64,000 nt of DNA. Origin: Alphaproteobacteria bacterium (GTDB lineage: Bacteria > Pseudomonadota > Alphaproteobacteria > Micavibrionales > UBA2020). Under the pieces are notes generated by a model, which ran no database searches, was not told where the DNA came from, and was given only the letters and a program-made list of their open reading frames with translations. Shown in pieces: positions 13,493 to 23,749 of this stretch. The stretch covers positions 383,460 through 447,459 of the forward strand of contig JAEUKT010000004.1 of the NCBI GenBank assembly GCA_016794125.1, given 5' to 3'. The number at the start of each line of letters is the position of its first letter. The stretch's first letter is position 1. The position numbers were made by a program, and so were the translations under genes.

Positions 13493-14011
13493 ATGGATGA
13501 AAAAGACGAAATCGAAGCGCCGCCGTCCAGCCTGAACCGAATCCGCGAGCTGGAAATCGCGAACAAGCGCGTGAACATGAAACGCGCCGCCTATCACCAT
13601 ACCGTCAAACATACGATCATCGAATGGACGCTGGTGCGGTCGCTGGCGTGGTCGGAGCGCATTATTGTCGTGGTCGCAGCGATCCTGTTCCTGATGAACA
13701 AGGAATACGCATTCCTGACTGCCTCCGGCATCGGCTTTATGCTGTTCAGCCTGGTTTTTCTGGGGCCTGTCTATGGCATCCTGATGTTCCTGACGGCGCT
13801 GCTGACCTATCGCGTGCTGAAGCGGATGAACAGCTACCCCAAGAATTCCAAGGAATTCCGCCGCGTGATCTATCCCGTCTATGTCGGCTGGATTCCGCTG
13901 ATTTACTTCCTCAGCTATCACGCCATGAACTTCTATTACGAAGTCGTCAAAAGCGTCCCCGCATGGGAAAGCCTCAAGGAGCTGCTGGCCCGCTGGAATC
14001 TGTGGAAGTAA
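13493..14011 (+). CDS. Unknown inner-membrane protein
   Basis: The 172-residue protein begins MDEKDEIEAPPSSLNRIREL, has a basic amphipathic N-terminal region, then hydrophobic segments at roughly residues 57-73, 74-92, 91-107 and 128-150, and ends in a short aromatic tail (LLARWNLWK). The frame is open to 13304, but ATG 13493 is preferred: the upstream residues are unlike protein, and AAGGTAGC stands just before this codon, though that is a weak ribosome-binding site. The family is not recognised. It stands alone between the ligase-like gene (divergent) and the str operon. Confidence 0.7.
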   Translation: MDEKDEIEAPPSSLNRIRELEIANKRVNMKRAAYHHTVKHTIIEWTLVRSLAWSERIIVVVAAILFLMNKEYAFLTASGIGFMLFSLVFLGPVYGILMFLTALLTYRVLKRMNSYPKNSKEFRRVIYPVYVGWIPLIYFLSYHAMNFYYEVVKSVPAWESLKELLARWNLWK

Positions 14012-14350
14012 TGTTCGGGGATAAGGTGGAAGACTAGAACGACCCGGATGAAAACTTGGTACGGTTGCTGCCTCTCGGCCCTGGCCGGGTTCGCAAGACA
14101 CTCGCCCGCCCTAGCCTTCCGGGGAGCAATATGGCGCGATTCAGGTGTTCTGGCAAGTTTCATCTATGTGCGCGTCCAATACGCGAATCATTCCAGAAAA
14201 TGGCAAATCGGGGGCAGGGGGCGGGATTTTCAGAAACGGTCTAATGTTATCAAAATTGCCCTCCTTGCGACATAATATTGCTTCACATAAAGGAAGTGAG
14301 GGGGCTTTACCGCCGAAATATCAAAAATTCCGGTCGGATACACACAATGC
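14012..14350. other. Gene-free stretch upstream of the str operon promoter
   Basis: I see no supported gene here. A 37-codon frame with a GGGGAGC upstream (14131-14244) exists but encodes nothing recognisable. No tRNA-like T-arm or acceptor pairing was found. Confidence 0.5.
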
Positions 14351-14378
14351 TTGACCTTGCGAAGAACCATGATATATT
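14351..14378 (+). promoter_or_regulatory. Strong sigma-70 promoter for the str operon
   Basis: TTGACC (14351-14356) and TATATT (14373-14378) are separated by 16 bases, each five of six to consensus. Transcription would start near 14385, giving a leader of about 195 bases before rpsL. Confidence 0.75.
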
Positions 14379-14384
14379 GCGCAC

Positions 14385-14579
14385 GCTCTAAGGATGGGCT
14401 GGTAGTAGACAGTTTTGGTCTAGACGCAGTCCGGTTTTTTTAACCGTCTTCCGCGGGAAAAGTGGAAGTTCGACTGATCTCTTGATCAGTATTCTGGCTT
14501 GCACCCTAAAAGGTGTGTGCCGATGTTGCCCTCATCCTCCAGAACACGATTTTGTTGTTAAACCGAGGAAGGGCTATAA
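14385..14579 (+). promoter_or_regulatory. Structured leader of the rpsL-rpsG-fusA-tuf transcript
   Basis: The predicted untranslated leader holds CGGTT-TTTTT-AACCG (14432-14446), a perfect ACTGATC-TCTT-GATCAGT hairpin (14473-14490) and a GCACC...GGTG(TG)C pairing near 14500-14520. GAGGAAGGG serves as the rpsL ribosome-binding site. The structures suggest translational or attenuation control, but no known riboswitch is recognised. Confidence 0.5.
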
Positions 14580-14951
14580 ATGCCAACAGTTAACCAACTC
14601 GTCCGTAAGGGCCGCGTTCCGCAGTTCAAAAAGAAAAAGAACGCGGATCTTCAAGGCAACCCGCAAAAACGCGGCGTTTGCACGCGCGTTTACACCACGA
14701 CCCCCAAAAAACCGAACTCCGCGCTGCGTAAAGTCGCGAAAGTGCGCATGACCAACGGTCGTGAAGCTATCTGCTACATTCCTGGCGTCGGCCACAACCT
14801 TCAGGAACACTCTGTCGTGCTCGTGCGCGGCGGCCGTGTGAAGGACCTGCCCGGCGTTCGCTACAAAATCATCCGCGGCACCCTCGACACCCAGGGCGTC
14901 GATAAACGCAAAAAATCGCGCTCCCGCTACGGCGCGAAGAAACCGAAATAA
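14580..14951 (+). CDS. rpsL: 30S ribosomal protein S12
   Basis: This is the 123-residue S12 of the decoding centre. The motifs [13 protein letters not shown] and [25 protein letters not shown] are intact, with lysines at the positions where streptomycin-resistance changes arise, so the sensitive form is encoded. It is the first gene of the str operon, 12 bases before rpsG, behind a consensus-like promoter and structured leader. Confidence 0.99.
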   Translation: MPTVNQLVRKGRVPQFKKKKNADLQGNPQKRGVCTRVYTTTPKKPNSALRKVAKVRMTNGREAICYIPGVGHNLQEHSVVLVRGGRVKDLPGVRYKIIRGTLDTQGVDKRKKSRSRYGAKKPK

Positions 14952-14963
14952 GGGGTTTTAAAT

Positions 14964-15434
14964 ATGTCTCGTCGCCATTCCGCAAAAAAACGCGAAGTTC
15001 TGCCGGATCCGAAGTTCAACAACCTGATCCTAGCGAAGTTCATGAACGTCATCATGATCTCGGGCAAGAAATCGGTCGCTGAAAACATCGTTTACGGTGC
15101 GTTCGAAATCATCGCGTCCAAGACGAAGATGGATCCGATCGTGTTCTTCCTCGAAGCGCTGGATAAAGTGAAGCCCGCGATCGAAGTGAAGTCCCGCCGC
15201 GTCGGCGGTGCCACCTATCAGGTTCCGATGGAAGTCCGTCCGACCCGCTCTATCGCTGTCGCGATGCGCTGGATCAAGGACGCTGCGCTGAAACGCAACG
15301 ACAAGACCATGGAAGCGAAACTGGCTTCGGAAATCATGGACGCGCACAACGATCGCGGCGCCGCTGTGAAAAAACGCGAAGACACCCACAAAATGGCAGA
15401 AGCGAACAAGGCGTTCGCGCACTTCCGCTGGTAA
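14964..15434 (+). CDS. rpsG: 30S ribosomal protein S7
   Basis: The 156-residue S7 nucleates assembly of the 30S head and contacts the E-site tRNA. It begins [20 protein letters not shown] and contains the conserved [14 protein letters not shown] and ALRWI-like (AMRWIKDAA) segments. The length is standard. It is second in the str operon. In E. coli S7 represses this operon by binding the rpsL-rpsG interval, but the gap here is only 12 bases, so any autoregulation must use another site. Confidence 0.99.
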   Translation: MSRRHSAKKREVLPDPKFNNLILAKFMNVIMISGKKSVAENIVYGAFEIIASKTKMDPIVFFLEALDKVKPAIEVKSRRVGGATYQVPMEVRPTRSIAVAMRWIKDAALKRNDKTMEAKLASEIMDAHNDRGAAVKKREDTHKMAEANKAFAHFRW

Positions 15435-15476
15435 TAATAACAAGAATAAGAAGATCAATAGGGGATCTGAAGTATC

Positions 15477-17561
15477 ATGGCTGAGACGAAAAAATACCCT
15501 CTGGAGCGCTATCGCAACATCGGCATCATGGCCCACATCGACGCGGGCAAGACGACGACGACCGAACGCATCCTGTACTACACCGGCAAATCGCACAAAA
15601 TCGGCGAAGTGCACGAGGGTACGGCGACCATGGACTGGATGGAACAGGAACAGGAGCGCGGTATCACCATTACCTCCGCTGCGACCACCTGCTTCTGGAA
15701 GGACCACCGCATCAACATCATCGACACCCCCGGCCACGTGGATTTCACGATCGAAGTCGAGCGTTCGCTCCGCGTCCTCGACGGTGCTGTGACCGTGTTT
15801 GACTCGGTTGCCGGCGTCGAGCCCCAGTCCGAAACCGTCTGGCGCCAGGCAGACAAATACGGCGTTCCCCGTATCTGCTTCGTCAACAAGATGGACCGCA
15901 CCGGCGCGAACTTCTACCGCACCGTCGACATGATCATCGACCGCCTTGGCGCGGTTCCGCTGGTTACGCAGCTGCCCATCGGCACCGAAGCCGAGCATAT
16001 CGGCCTCGTCGACCTGCTGAAAATGAAAGCCCTCGTCTGGAAAGACGAAGCCCTGGGCGCTGAATTCAACGAAGTCGACATCCCTGCCGACCTCGCTGAA
16101 AAAGCAAAAGAATACCGCACGAAACTCATCGAGACGGCCGTCGAAATGGACGACCAAGCGATGAGCGACTACCTCGATGGCAAAGAGCCCTCGATCGAAA
16201 CGCTGAAAAAATGCATCCGCAAAGGCACGATCGCCTATAAATTCGTGCCGATCGTCTGCGGCGCTGCGTTCAAGAACAAGGGCGTCCAGCCCCTGCTGGA
16301 TGCGGTTGTCGACTACCTGCCCAACCCGCTCGAGATGCCCCAGATCGAAGGCACGCTGCCCGGCAACGAAGAGCAGACCGTCATCCGCAAGCCCGACGAG
16401 AAAGAGCCCTTCGCAGGTCTCGCGTTCAAGATCATGAACGACCCGTATGTCGGCACGCTGACCTTCTGCCGTATCTATTCCGGCAAGCTGGAATCGGGTT
16501 CCTACGTCATGAACTCGGTGAAAGACAAAAAAGAACGCATCGGCCGCATGCTGCTCATGCACGCAAACACCCGCGAAGAGATCAAGGAAGCGACCGCAGG
16601 CGATATCGTCGCGCTGGTCGGCATGAAAGACACCACGACCGGTGACACTCTCTGCGATCCCGACAAGCCCGTGATCCTCGAGCGCATGACCTTCCCCGAG
16701 CCCGTGATCTCGATCGCGGTCGAGCCGAAGTCGAAAGCCGACCAGGAGAAAATGGGTATGGCGCTCGCGCGCCTCGTGGCGGAAGACCCCTCCCTGCGCG
16801 TCAACTCCGACAACGAGTCGGGCCAGACGATCCTGCGCGGCATGGGCGAATTGCACCTCGACATCATCATCGACCGCATGAAGCGCGAATTCAAAGTGGA
16901 AGCCAACATCGGCGCTCCGCAGGTCGCGTACCGCGAGACGATCACCAAAACCGGCGAAATCGACTACACCCACAAGAAGCAGTCCGGCGGCTCGGGCCAG
17001 TTCGCCCGCGTCATCATCCGCTTCGAACCGGGCGAAGTCGGCTCCGGTTTCGTGTTCGAAACAGACCTCACCGGCGGTTCGGTTCCCAAGGAATTCATCC
17101 CCGGCGTGGAAAAAGGCCTCGAGAGCATCAAGGAACAGGGCGTCATCGCCGGCTTCCCGACGATCGATTTCAAGGCAACGCTGTTTGACGGCGCTTACCA
17201 CGACGTCGACTCCTCGGCGCTTGCGTTCGAGATCGCGGCACGCGCCGCGTTCCGCGAAGGCATTCCGAAGTGCAAGCCCGCGCTGCTGGAACCCGTCATG
17301 AAGGTCGAAGTCGTCACCCCCGAAGACTACATGGGCGACGTGATCGGCGACCTGAACAGCCGCCGTGGCCAGGTCAACGCGATGGACAGCCGCGGTAACG
17401 CGCGCGTCATCACCGCGATGGTCCCGCTGGCGAACATGTTCGGCTACATCAACACGCTGCGTTCCATGAGCCAGGGCCGTGCCCAGTACTCGATGGAATT
17501 CCACCACTACGAGCAAGTGCCGCAGGCAATTGCCGACGAAGTGAAAGCGAAAATGGCTTAA
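15477..17561 (+). CDS. fusA: Elongation factor G
   Basis: This 694-residue translocation GTPase has the G1 motif [13 protein letters not shown], the switch region [10 protein letters not shown], the G3 motif DTPGHVDF and the G4 motif NKMD in the first 150 residues. They are followed by the usual domains II-V, including the [17 protein letters not shown] segment. It is a full-length single copy of the standard type, in the str operon between rpsG and tuf, with AAGAATAAGAAGATCAATAGGGGATCTGA before the ATG. Confidence 0.99.
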   Translation: MAETKKYPLERYRNIGIMAHIDAGKTTTTERILYYTGKSHKIGEVHEGTATMDWMEQEQERGITITSAATTCFWKDHRINIIDTPGHVDFTIEVERSLRVLDGAVTVFDSVAGVEPQSETVWRQADKYGVPRICFVNKMDRTGANFYRTVDMIIDRLGAVPLVTQLPIGTEAEHIGLVDLLKMKALVWKDEALGAEFNEVDIPADLAEKAKEYRTKLIETAVEMDDQAMSDYLDGKEPSIETLKKCIRKGTIAYKFVPIVCGAAFKNKGVQPLLDAVVDYLPNPLEMPQIEGTLPGNEEQTVIRKPDEKEPFAGLAFKIMNDPYVGTLTFCRIYSGKLESGSYVMNSVKDKKERIGRMLLMHANTREEIKEATAGDIVALVGMKDTTTGDTLCDPDKPVILERMTFPEPVISIAVEPKSKADQEKMGMALARLVAEDPSLRVNSDNESGQTILRGMGELHLDIIIDRMKREFKVEANIGAPQVAYRETITKTGEIDYTHKKQSGGSGQFARVIIRFEPGEVGSGFVFETDLTGGSVPKEFIPGVEKGLESIKEQGVIAGFPTIDFKATLFDGAYHDVDSSALAFEIAARAAFREGIPKCKPALLEPVMKVEVVTPEDYMGDVIGDLNSRRGQVNAMDSRGNARVITAMVPLANMFGYINTLRSMSQGRAQYSMEFHHYEQVPQAIADEVKAKMA

Positions 17562-17616
17562 CTGATTGACTAACGACTTAACTGAAAAACTGACATAGCA
17601 AAAAGGAAGACTAGAA

Positions 17617-18804
17617 ATGGCTAAAGGTAAGTTCGAACGTACGAAACCGCACGTCAACATCGGCACCATCGGTCACGTTGACCATGGCAAAACCTCGCTG
17701 ACCGCTGCTATCACGAAAGTGCTGGCTGAAGCAGGTCGCGCGGAATACAAAGCCTATGACCAGATCGACGGTACGCCCGAAGAGCGCGAGCGCGGCATCA
17801 CGATCTCGACCGCACACGTTGAATACGAAACCGACGGCCGCCACTACGCGCACGTCGACTGCCCCGGCCACGCTGACTATGTGAAGAACATGATCACCGG
17901 CGCGGCGCAGATGGACGGCGCGATCCTCGTCGTTTCCGCAGCTGACGGCCCCATGCCCCAGACCCGCGAACACATCCTGCTCGCACGCCAGGTCGGCGTT
18001 CCCGCAATCGTCGTGTTCATGAACAAGATGGACATGGCTGACCCCGAACTCGCTGACCTCGTGGAAATGGAAATCCGCGAACTGCTGTCGAAATACAAAT
18101 ACCCCGGCGACACCATTCCCTTCGTGAAAGGCTCGGCTCTGTCGGCTCTCGAAGGCAAGTCGGACGGTTTCGGCAAAGAGTCGATCATGGCTCTCATGAA
18201 AGCGGTCGATGAATCGATCCCCACGCCCCAGCGCGCGAAAGACAAGCCCTTCCTGATGCCCGTCGAGGACGTGTTCTCGATCTCCGGCCGTGGTACGGTT
18301 TGCACCGGCCGCGTCGAGCAAGGCGTGATCAAAGTTGGCGAGGAAGTCGAGATCGTCGGCCTCCGCCCGACCACGAAAACCACCATCACCGGCGTTGAAA
18401 TGTTCCGCAAGCTGCTCGATCAGGGTGAGGCTGGCGACAACATCGGCGCTCTCCTGCGCGGCACCAAGCGCGAAGAAGTCGAGCGTGGCCAAGTCCTGTG
18501 CGCGCCCGGCTCGATCAAGCCGCATACGAAGTTCAAGGCAGAAGCTTACGTCCTCACGAAGGACGAAGGTGGCCGCCACACGCCGTTCTTCACCAACTAC
18601 CGTCCCCAGTTCTACTTCCGTACGACTGACGTGACCGGCATGGTGAAACTGCCCGACGGCGTCGAAATGGTCATGCCTGGCGACAACATCACCATGGAAA
18701 TCGAGCTGATCGCTCCGATCGCTATGGATCCGGGTCTCCGTTTCGCAATCCGCGAAGGCGGCCGTACGGTTGGCGCAGGCGTCGTTGCCTCGATCATCGA
18801 GTAA
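17617..18804 (+). CDS. tuf: Elongation factor Tu
   Basis: The 395-residue EF-Tu delivers aminoacyl-tRNA to the ribosome. Visible GTPase motifs are [10 protein letters not shown], the effector loop [29 protein letters not shown] and NKMD. NKMD replaces the common NKCD, a known harmless variant. Domains II and III end with [14 protein letters not shown]. It lies 55 bases after fusA and is followed by a perfect hairpin before rpsJ. Only one tuf copy is in the window; a second may exist elsewhere. Confidence 0.99.
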   Translation: MAKGKFERTKPHVNIGTIGHVDHGKTSLTAAITKVLAEAGRAEYKAYDQIDGTPEERERGITISTAHVEYETDGRHYAHVDCPGHADYVKNMITGAAQMDGAILVVSAADGPMPQTREHILLARQVGVPAIVVFMNKMDMADPELADLVEMEIRELLSKYKYPGDTIPFVKGSALSALEGKSDGFGKESIMALMKAVDESIPTPQRAKDKPFLMPVEDVFSISGRGTVCTGRVEQGVIKVGEEVEIVGLRPTTKTTITGVEMFRKLLDQGEAGDNIGALLRGTKREEVERGQVLCAPGSIKPHTKFKAEAYVLTKDEGGRHTPFFTNYRPQFYFRTTDVTGMVKLPDGVEMVMPGDNITMEIELIAPIAMDPGLRFAIREGGRTVGAGVVASIIE

Positions 18805-18817
18805 GTTATAGAGATAC

Positions 18818-18843
18818 GGTCCCGCCGGATGGCCGGCGGGACC
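18818..18843 (+). promoter_or_regulatory. tuf-rpsJ intercistronic hairpin
   Basis: GGTCCCGCCGG (18818-18828) and CCGGCGGGACC (18833-18843) form a perfect 11-bp stem with a 4-base loop. TGCTCTAAAG follows, with no U-tract, so this is more likely a partial terminator, RNA stabiliser or processing site than a full terminator. It marks the boundary between the str and S10 units. Confidence 0.6.
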
Positions 18844-18877
18844 TGCTCTAAAGAGAATTGAAGAAGGATTGATTTAA

Positions 18878-19186
18878 ATGGAAGCGCAAAACATCCGAGT
18901 CAGGCTCCGGGCTTACGATCACCGTATCCTGGACCAATCGACGAAGGAAATTGTGAACACCGCGAAACGTACCGGCGCAGAAGTGCGCGGTCCGATCCCG
19001 CTGCCGACGCAGATCGAGAAATTCACGGTCCTGCGCTCCCCGCACGTGGACAAGAAATCCCGCGAACAGTTCGAAATCCGCACGCACAAACGCCTGCTGG
19101 ATATCGTTAACCCGACCCCCCAGACGATCGACGCGCTGATGAAGCTCGATCTCGCTGCCGGCGTTGATGTGGAGATCAAGCTGTAA
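18878..19186 (+). CDS. rpsJ: 30S ribosomal protein S10 (NusE)
   Basis: The 102-residue S10 belongs to the 30S head and also acts with NusB in antitermination. The sequence [20 protein letters not shown], the GPIPLPT loop and [16 protein letters not shown] are diagnostic. It is the first gene of the S10 unit, 73 bases after tuf with a hairpin between; no separate consensus promoter is obvious there, so readthrough from tuf is likely. Confidence 0.98.
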   Translation: MEAQNIRVRLRAYDHRILDQSTKEIVNTAKRTGAEVRGPIPLPTQIEKFTVLRSPHVDKKSREQFEIRTHKRLLDIVNPTPQTIDALMKLDLAAGVDVEIKL

Positions 19187-19222
19187 GGCTTGCAAGATTT
19201 AGGAAGAAGGACGAGGCATAAA

Positions 19223-19957
19223 ATGCGTACCGGTTTAATTGCACAAAAGCTTGGCATGTCGCGCGTGTTCGACGCGAACGGCAAACATGTTCCCGTGACC
19301 CTGCTGAAAGTTGAAGACTGCCAGGTCGTCGCCGTTCAGACGAATGAAAAGAACGGCTACACTTCGGTGCAGCTGGGCGCCGTTAACAAGCGCGCCAAAA
19401 ACGTGGCGAAGCCGCAGCGCGGCCACTTCGCGAAAGCGAAAGTCGAGCCGAAGACCAAGCTGGTCGAATTCCGCGTGTCGGAAGATAACCTGCTGCAGGT
19501 CGGCGACGAGCTGTCGGTCGAGCATTTCGTGCCCGGCCAGTTCGTCGACGTTTCGGGCGTCACGATCGGTAAAGGCTACCAGGGCGTCATGAAACGCTGG
19601 AACTTCGGCGGTCTGCGCGCGACGCACGGTGTGTCCGTGTCGCACCGCTCGCCCGGTTCCACCGGTCAGCGCCAGTCCCCCGGCCGCGTTTTCAAGAACA
19701 AGAAAATGGCGGGTCACATGGGTAACAAGAACCGCACCATCCCCAACCTGCGCGTCGTCGACGTGCTGGCTGACCAGGGCATCATCCTGGTCGAGGGCGC
19801 AGTGACCGGCCACAAAGGCAGCTGGGTCACGATCAAGGACTCCGTGAAGAAAAAAGCGCATAAAGATTCGCCGAAGCCGGCTGGTCTGAAAAGCAAAGGT
19901 AAAAAATCCGAAGCAGCTCCCGCAGCAGACGCTCCTGCTGACGCAGCTCAGGGTTAA
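19223..19957 (+). CDS. rplC: 50S ribosomal protein L3
   Basis: The 244-residue L3 lies near the peptidyl-transferase centre. The ATG at 19223 ([12 protein letters not shown]) follows AGGAAGAAGGACGAGG; an in-frame TTG at 19190 is ignored. The conserved [20 protein letters not shown] segment is present. The last 20 or so residues ([20 protein letters not shown]) form an Ala/Pro-rich tail absent from E. coli L3, one of several such tails in this cluster. Confidence 0.98.
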   Translation: MRTGLIAQKLGMSRVFDANGKHVPVTLLKVEDCQVVAVQTNEKNGYTSVQLGAVNKRAKNVAKPQRGHFAKAKVEPKTKLVEFRVSEDNLLQVGDELSVEHFVPGQFVDVSGVTIGKGYQGVMKRWNFGGLRATHGVSVSHRSPGSTGQRQSPGRVFKNKKMAGHMGNKNRTIPNLRVVDVLADQGIILVEGAVTGHKGSWVTIKDSVKKKAHKDSPKPAGLKSKGKKSEAAPAADAPADAAQG

Positions 19958-19969
19958 GGAAGGGTAACA

Positions 19970-20587
19970 ATGAAAGTCGCCGTAAAAAGCCTCGATAACA
20001 AAAAAGTGGGTGACATCGACCTCTCCGATGCCATCTTCGGCGTGAAGGTTCGCGCTGACGTTCTGCACCGTATGGTCAACTGGCAGCTGGCAAAACGCCG
20101 CTCCGGCAACCACAAAACCAAGCAGATCGGCGAGATCTCCGGCACCGGCAAGAAGCCGCACAGCCAAAAAGGCACGGGCCAGGCTCGCGCCGGCTCGCGC
20201 CGCAACCCGCAGCATCGCGGCGGCGCCGTGATCTTCGGACCGGTTGTTCGCGACCACGCCCACAGCCTGCCCAAGGCGATGCGCAAACTCGCGCTGAAAA
20301 CCGCTCTCTCGGCGAAACAGGCCGAAGGTAAGCTGGTCATCCTGGATGCCGCTGTTTCCAAGTCGCACAAGACGAAAGAAATGGCAAAAACGCTGGAAAC
20401 CCTCGGCCTCACCTCGGCGCTGTTCGTCGATGCGACCCCCGACGTGACGTTCACCCGCGCCATCCGCAACATTAAATACATGGACGTTCTGCCCGAAAAA
20501 GGCATCAACGTGTATGACATCTTGCGCCGCGACACCCTGGTCCTGACCAAGGAAGCGATCGCACAACTGGAGGCACGCCTGAAATGA
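19970..20587 (+). CDS. rplD: 50S ribosomal protein L4
   Basis: The 205-residue L4 lines the exit tunnel. GTKPHSQ-like residues KKPHSQKGTGQARAGSRRNPQHRGG identify the tunnel loop. In E. coli L4 autoregulates the S10 operon through the leader. The last four bases overlap rplW as ATGA, giving translational coupling. The length is standard. Confidence 0.98.
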   Translation: MKVAVKSLDNKKVGDIDLSDAIFGVKVRADVLHRMVNWQLAKRRSGNHKTKQIGEISGTGKKPHSQKGTGQARAGSRRNPQHRGGAVIFGPVVRDHAHSLPKAMRKLALKTALSAKQAEGKLVILDAAVSKSHKTKEMAKTLETLGLTSALFVDATPDVTFTRAIRNIKYMDVLPEKGINVYDILRRDTLVLTKEAIAQLEARLK

Positions 20588-20913
20588 CCGCCGCAAAGAA
20601 AAAAGAGAAAAAAGCACCGCAGCTGACGGAAAGCCTCTACGAAGCGATCCGCACCCCGGTCATCACCGAAAAAGCGACCCTCGGTTCGCAGTATAACCAG
20701 TACACGTTCCGCGTGCCGCTGACCGCCTGCAAGACGCAGATCCGCGACGCGATCGAAGCCGTGTTCAAGGTGAAAGTCACGAAAGTCAACACGTCCGTCC
20801 AGCTGGGCAAGACGAAGATTTTCAAAGGCCGCAAGGCATACCGCAGCGACCGCAAAAAAGCGATTGTCACGCTCGAACAGGGCCAGACGATCGACGTGTC
20901 CACCGGAGTTTAA
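20584..20913 (+). CDS. rplW: 50S ribosomal protein L23
   Basis: The 109-residue L23 sits at the tunnel exit and docks trigger factor and SRP. The core begins with LYEAIRTPVITEKAT, preceded by a short basic extension (TAAKKKEKKAPQ). Its start overlaps the rplD stop by four bases. Confidence 0.98.
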   Translation: MTAAKKKEKKAPQLTESLYEAIRTPVITEKATLGSQYNQYTFRVPLTACKTQIRDAIEAVFKVKVTKVNTSVQLGKTKIFKGRKAYRSDRKKAIVTLEQGQTIDVSTGV

Positions 20914-20960
20914 GAAAGTTTCCGGGTCGCTTACGGCCCGAAAGAAGATGAGGAAGTAAA

Positions 20961-21809
20961 ATGGCACTCAAGACATACCGCCCGACATCGCCCGGCATGC
21001 GTACCCTGATCCGGGTCGACCGCAGCGAGCTGCACAAAGGCAAGCCCGAGAAGTCGCTGATCGACAAAGACCATCATCGCGCGACCGGCCGCAACAACTT
21101 CGGCGAGATCACCTCGTGGCATCGCGGCGGCGGTCACAAGCGCCGTTTCCGCGTCATCGACTTCAAGCGTCAGAAATTTGACGTCGAAGCGACCGTGGAA
21201 CGCCTGGAATACGACCCCAACCGCACCGCGTGGATCGCCCTCGTGAAATACGCGGACGGCGAGCTGAACTACATCATCGCTCCCCAGCGCCTTGCCGCCG
21301 GCGACAAGATCGTCGCCGCTGAAAAAGCGGACATCAAGCCGGGCAACGCGATGTTCATTAAAAACATCCCCGTCGGTACGCTCGTGCACAACGTCGAACT
21401 GCATCCGGGCCGCGGCGGCCAGCTGGCTCGCTCTGCCGGCACGTCGATCCAGATCGTCGGCCGTGACAGCGGCTGGACGCAGGTGAAGATGAACTCGGGC
21501 GAACTTCGCCTGATCAACGGCAACTGCATCGCGACCGTGGGTTCCGTGTCCAACACCGACCATTCCAACGTGCAGCACGGTAAAGCCGGCCGCAAACGTT
21601 GGCTGGGCTGGAAGCCGCATAACCGCGGCGTCGTCATGAACCCGATCGATCACCCGCATGGTGGTGGTGAAGGTAAGTCCTCGGGCGGCCGTAACCCGGT
21701 TTCCCCGTGGGGCAAGTGCGCCAAAGGCGGCAAGACCCGCAAGAACAAGAAAACCGATAAATTCATCCTGCGCCGCCGCAAGAACAAGCGTCTTGCAGCT
21801 GGCCAGTAA
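20961..21809 (+). CDS. rplB: 50S ribosomal protein L2
   Basis: The 282-residue L2 is needed for subunit joining and peptidyl transfer. The diagnostic [19 protein letters not shown] segment with the conserved histidine is present, as is [13 protein letters not shown]. The N-terminal half holds the RNA-binding [13 protein letters not shown] region. The length is slightly above E. coli L2, within family range. Confidence 0.99.
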   Translation: MALKTYRPTSPGMRTLIRVDRSELHKGKPEKSLIDKDHHRATGRNNFGEITSWHRGGGHKRRFRVIDFKRQKFDVEATVERLEYDPNRTAWIALVKYADGELNYIIAPQRLAAGDKIVAAEKADIKPGNAMFIKNIPVGTLVHNVELHPGRGGQLARSAGTSIQIVGRDSGWTQVKMNSGELRLINGNCIATVGSVSNTDHSNVQHGKAGRKRWLGWKPHNRGVVMNPIDHPHGGGEGKSSGGRNPVSPWGKCAKGGKTRKNKKTDKFILRRRKNKRLAAGQ

Positions 21810-21823
21810 AGGAGTAGCGATAC

Positions 21824-22114
21824 ATGGCACGTTCCGTAAAAAAAGGCCCGTTTGTTGCAGGTTACCTGCTCCAGAAAGCCGACAAGGCGCGCACTTCGGG
21901 CCGCAACGAGGTCATCAAGACCTGGTCCCGCGCTTCCACCATCCTGCCGCAATTCATCGGCCTGACCTTTGGCGTGTATAACGGCCAGAAGTTCATTCCG
22001 GTGCTCGTGACCGACAACATGATCGGTCACAAATTCGGTGAATTCGCGCCCACCCGTCAGTTCTCGCAGCACACCGCTGCCGGAGCCGACAAGACGGCCA
22101 ACAAGAGCGAGTAA
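21824..22114 (+). CDS. rpsS: 30S ribosomal protein S19
   Basis: The 96-residue S19 forms part of the 30S head near the A site. [25 protein letters not shown] and the [11 protein letters not shown] motif are standard. AAAGGAG precedes the ATG by about 9 bases. Confidence 0.98.
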   Translation: MARSVKKGPFVAGYLLQKADKARTSGRNEVIKTWSRASTILPQFIGLTFGVYNGQKFIPVLVTDNMIGHKFGEFAPTRQFSQHTAAGADKTANKSE

Positions 22115-22121
22115 ATAGACA

Positions 22122-22595
22122 ATGACCAAAGTTGCAAAAGTAAAACCCTCGGGCAAACGCCTCGAAAACGAAGCGATCGCGAAAGCGCGCTACATTAAAG
22201 GCGGCGAGCGCAAGCTCAACCTGCTGGCGCAGCTCATCCGCGGCAAATCGGCCGCGAAAGCGCTCATCGACCTCGAATTCTCGCAGCGCCGCGTCGCCCG
22301 CGAAGTGAAGAAGGTCCTCGAGGCAGCGATCGCCAACGCCGAGAACAATCACAACCTCGACGTTGACCGCCTGTTCATCAAGGAAGCGATCGTCGGCAAG
22401 ACCATGGTCATGGGCCGCCTGCACACGCGCGGCCGCGGCCGTTCGGCGCCGATCGAAAAGCCTTTCTGCAACATCACCATCCGCGTTGAAGAGCGCGCCG
22501 CAGAAGAGAAAAAAGCCAAAAAAGCCGCTAAAGGCGAGAAAAAAGAGGGCAAGAAGCCCGCTGCCAAAGCTGCTGACAAGAAACAAGCCGAGTAA
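22122..22595 (+). CDS. rplV: 50S ribosomal protein L22 with long basic tail
   Basis: L22 lines the exit tunnel. The core (about residues 1-125) is recognised from RKLNLLAQLIRGKSAAKAL and the beta-hairpin loop GRLHTRGRGRSAPIEKPF. Residues after about 126 (EEKKAKKAAKGEKKEGKKPA and beyond) form a Lys/Ala low-complexity tail of some 30 residues, making the protein 157 residues against about 110 in E. coli. Confidence 0.97.
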   Translation: MTKVAKVKPSGKRLENEAIAKARYIKGGERKLNLLAQLIRGKSAAKALIDLEFSQRRVAREVKKVLEAAIANAENNHNLDVDRLFIKEAIVGKTMVMGRLHTRGRGRSAPIEKPFCNITIRVEERAAEEKKAKKAAKGEKKEGKKPAAKAADKKQAE

Positions 22596-22618
22596 CAAGG
22601 TTTTAGGAGAGTATAGAT

Positions 22619-23296
22619 ATGGGTCAGAAGGTTAACCCGATTGGTCTGAGACTGGGCATCAACCGCACCTGGGACAGCCGCTGGTATGCTGGCAAAGACT
22701 ACGCCACCAAGCTGCTGCAGGACATCGCACTGCGCAAGTACGTGTTCGAGTCCATGAAACAGGCCGGTGTTGCGCGCGTCATCATCGAACGCGCCGCCAA
22801 CAAGACCAACGTGACGATCCATACGGCTCGTCCGGGCGTTATCATCGGCAAAAAAGGCTCCGACATCGAGAAACTCCGCAAGGACCTCTCGAAGTTCACC
22901 GGTGGCGAAGTCACCCTGAACATCGTCGAAATCCGCAAGCCCGAACTGGATGCGCAGCTCGTCGCCGACGGCATCGCGCAGCAGCTCGAGCGCCGCGTGT
23001 CTTTCCGCCGCGCCATGAAACGCGCCGTCCAGTCCGCACAGCGCCTTGGCGCCGGCGGCATCCGCGTGAACTGCTCCGGCCGCCTGGCGGGCGCAGAGAT
23101 CGCGCGCCGCGAATGGTACCGCGAAGGCCGCGTTCCGCTGCACACGCTGCGTGCGGATATCGACTACGCGATCAGCCGCGCTTCGACCACCTACGGCATC
23201 ATCGGCGTGAAGGTCTGGATCTTCAAAGGCGAGATCCTGGGCCACGACCCGATGGCACGCGACAAGAAAATGGATACGCAGCCGGCTCGCGCCTAA
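22619..23296 (+). CDS. rpsC: 30S ribosomal protein S3
   Basis: The 225-residue S3 lies at the mRNA entry and has helicase-related function. [18 protein letters not shown], the KH-domain GXXG-like [11 protein letters not shown] and the C-terminal [21 protein letters not shown] are diagnostic. TTAGGAGAG precedes the ATG. Confidence 0.99.
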   Translation: MGQKVNPIGLRLGINRTWDSRWYAGKDYATKLLQDIALRKYVFESMKQAGVARVIIERAANKTNVTIHTARPGVIIGKKGSDIEKLRKDLSKFTGGEVTLNIVEIRKPELDAQLVADGIAQQLERRVSFRRAMKRAVQSAQRLGAGGIRVNCSGRLAGAEIARREWYREGRVPLHTLRADIDYAISRASTTYGIIGVKVWIFKGEILGHDPMARDKKMDTQPARA

Positions 23297-23327
23297 CGCT
23301 GTAAAAGATTAAGAAGGAACGACGACC

Positions 23328-23735
23328 ATGATGTCACCAAAGAAAATGAAGTTCCGGAAGGCGCACAAAGGCCGCATCCACGGCAAAGCGACTTCGGGTA
23401 ACTACCTGTCCTACGGAAGCTTCGGCCTGAAGGCCACGAGCCCCGAGCGCCTGACCGCGCGCCAGATCGAAGCGGCCCGCCGCGCGATCACCCGCGCGAT
23501 GAAACGTCAGGGCCGTCTCTGGATCCGCATCTTCCCGGACGTTCCCGTTTCGACGAAACCCCTCGAAGTCCGTATGGGCTCCGGTAAAGGTTCTCCGGAA
23601 TACTATGTGTGCCGCGTGAAACCCGGCAAGATCATGTTTGAACTCGACGGCGTTTCCCGCCAGCTCGCAGAAGAGGCTTTCGAGCTCGCTTCCGCGAAAC
23701 TGCCGATCAAGACCCGCTTCGTCGCGCGCGATTAA
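23328..23735 (+). CDS. rplP: 50S ribosomal protein L16
   Basis: The 135-residue L16 contacts A-site tRNA. It begins with two methionines, [16 protein letters not shown], where the second replaces the usual Leu of MLSPKR, so the first ATG is kept as start. The [22 protein letters not shown] segment is standard, and AAGGAACGACGACC precedes the start. Confidence 0.98.
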   Translation: MMSPKKMKFRKAHKGRIHGKATSGNYLSYGSFGLKATSPERLTARQIEAARRAITRAMKRQGRLWIRIFPDVPVSTKPLEVRMGSGKGSPEYYVCRVKPGKIMFELDGVSRQLAEEAFELASAKLPIKTRFVARD

Positions 23736-23749
23736 GGAAGTAAACGACA

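Noticed and set aside
14080-14100. GGGTTCGCAAG as a tRNA T-arm
   Set aside because: No pairing acceptor stem or anticodon arm could be built around it.
14131-14244. A 37-codon frame with a GGGGAGC site upstream of the str operon
   Set aside because: The peptide is unlike any known protein, the region is otherwise non-coding, and another frame is open over the same bases.
15030-17669. An 879-codon antisense frame across rpsG, fusA and the tuf start
   Set aside because: Same codon-bias artefact; the sense genes are fully conserved ribosomal and elongation factor genes.
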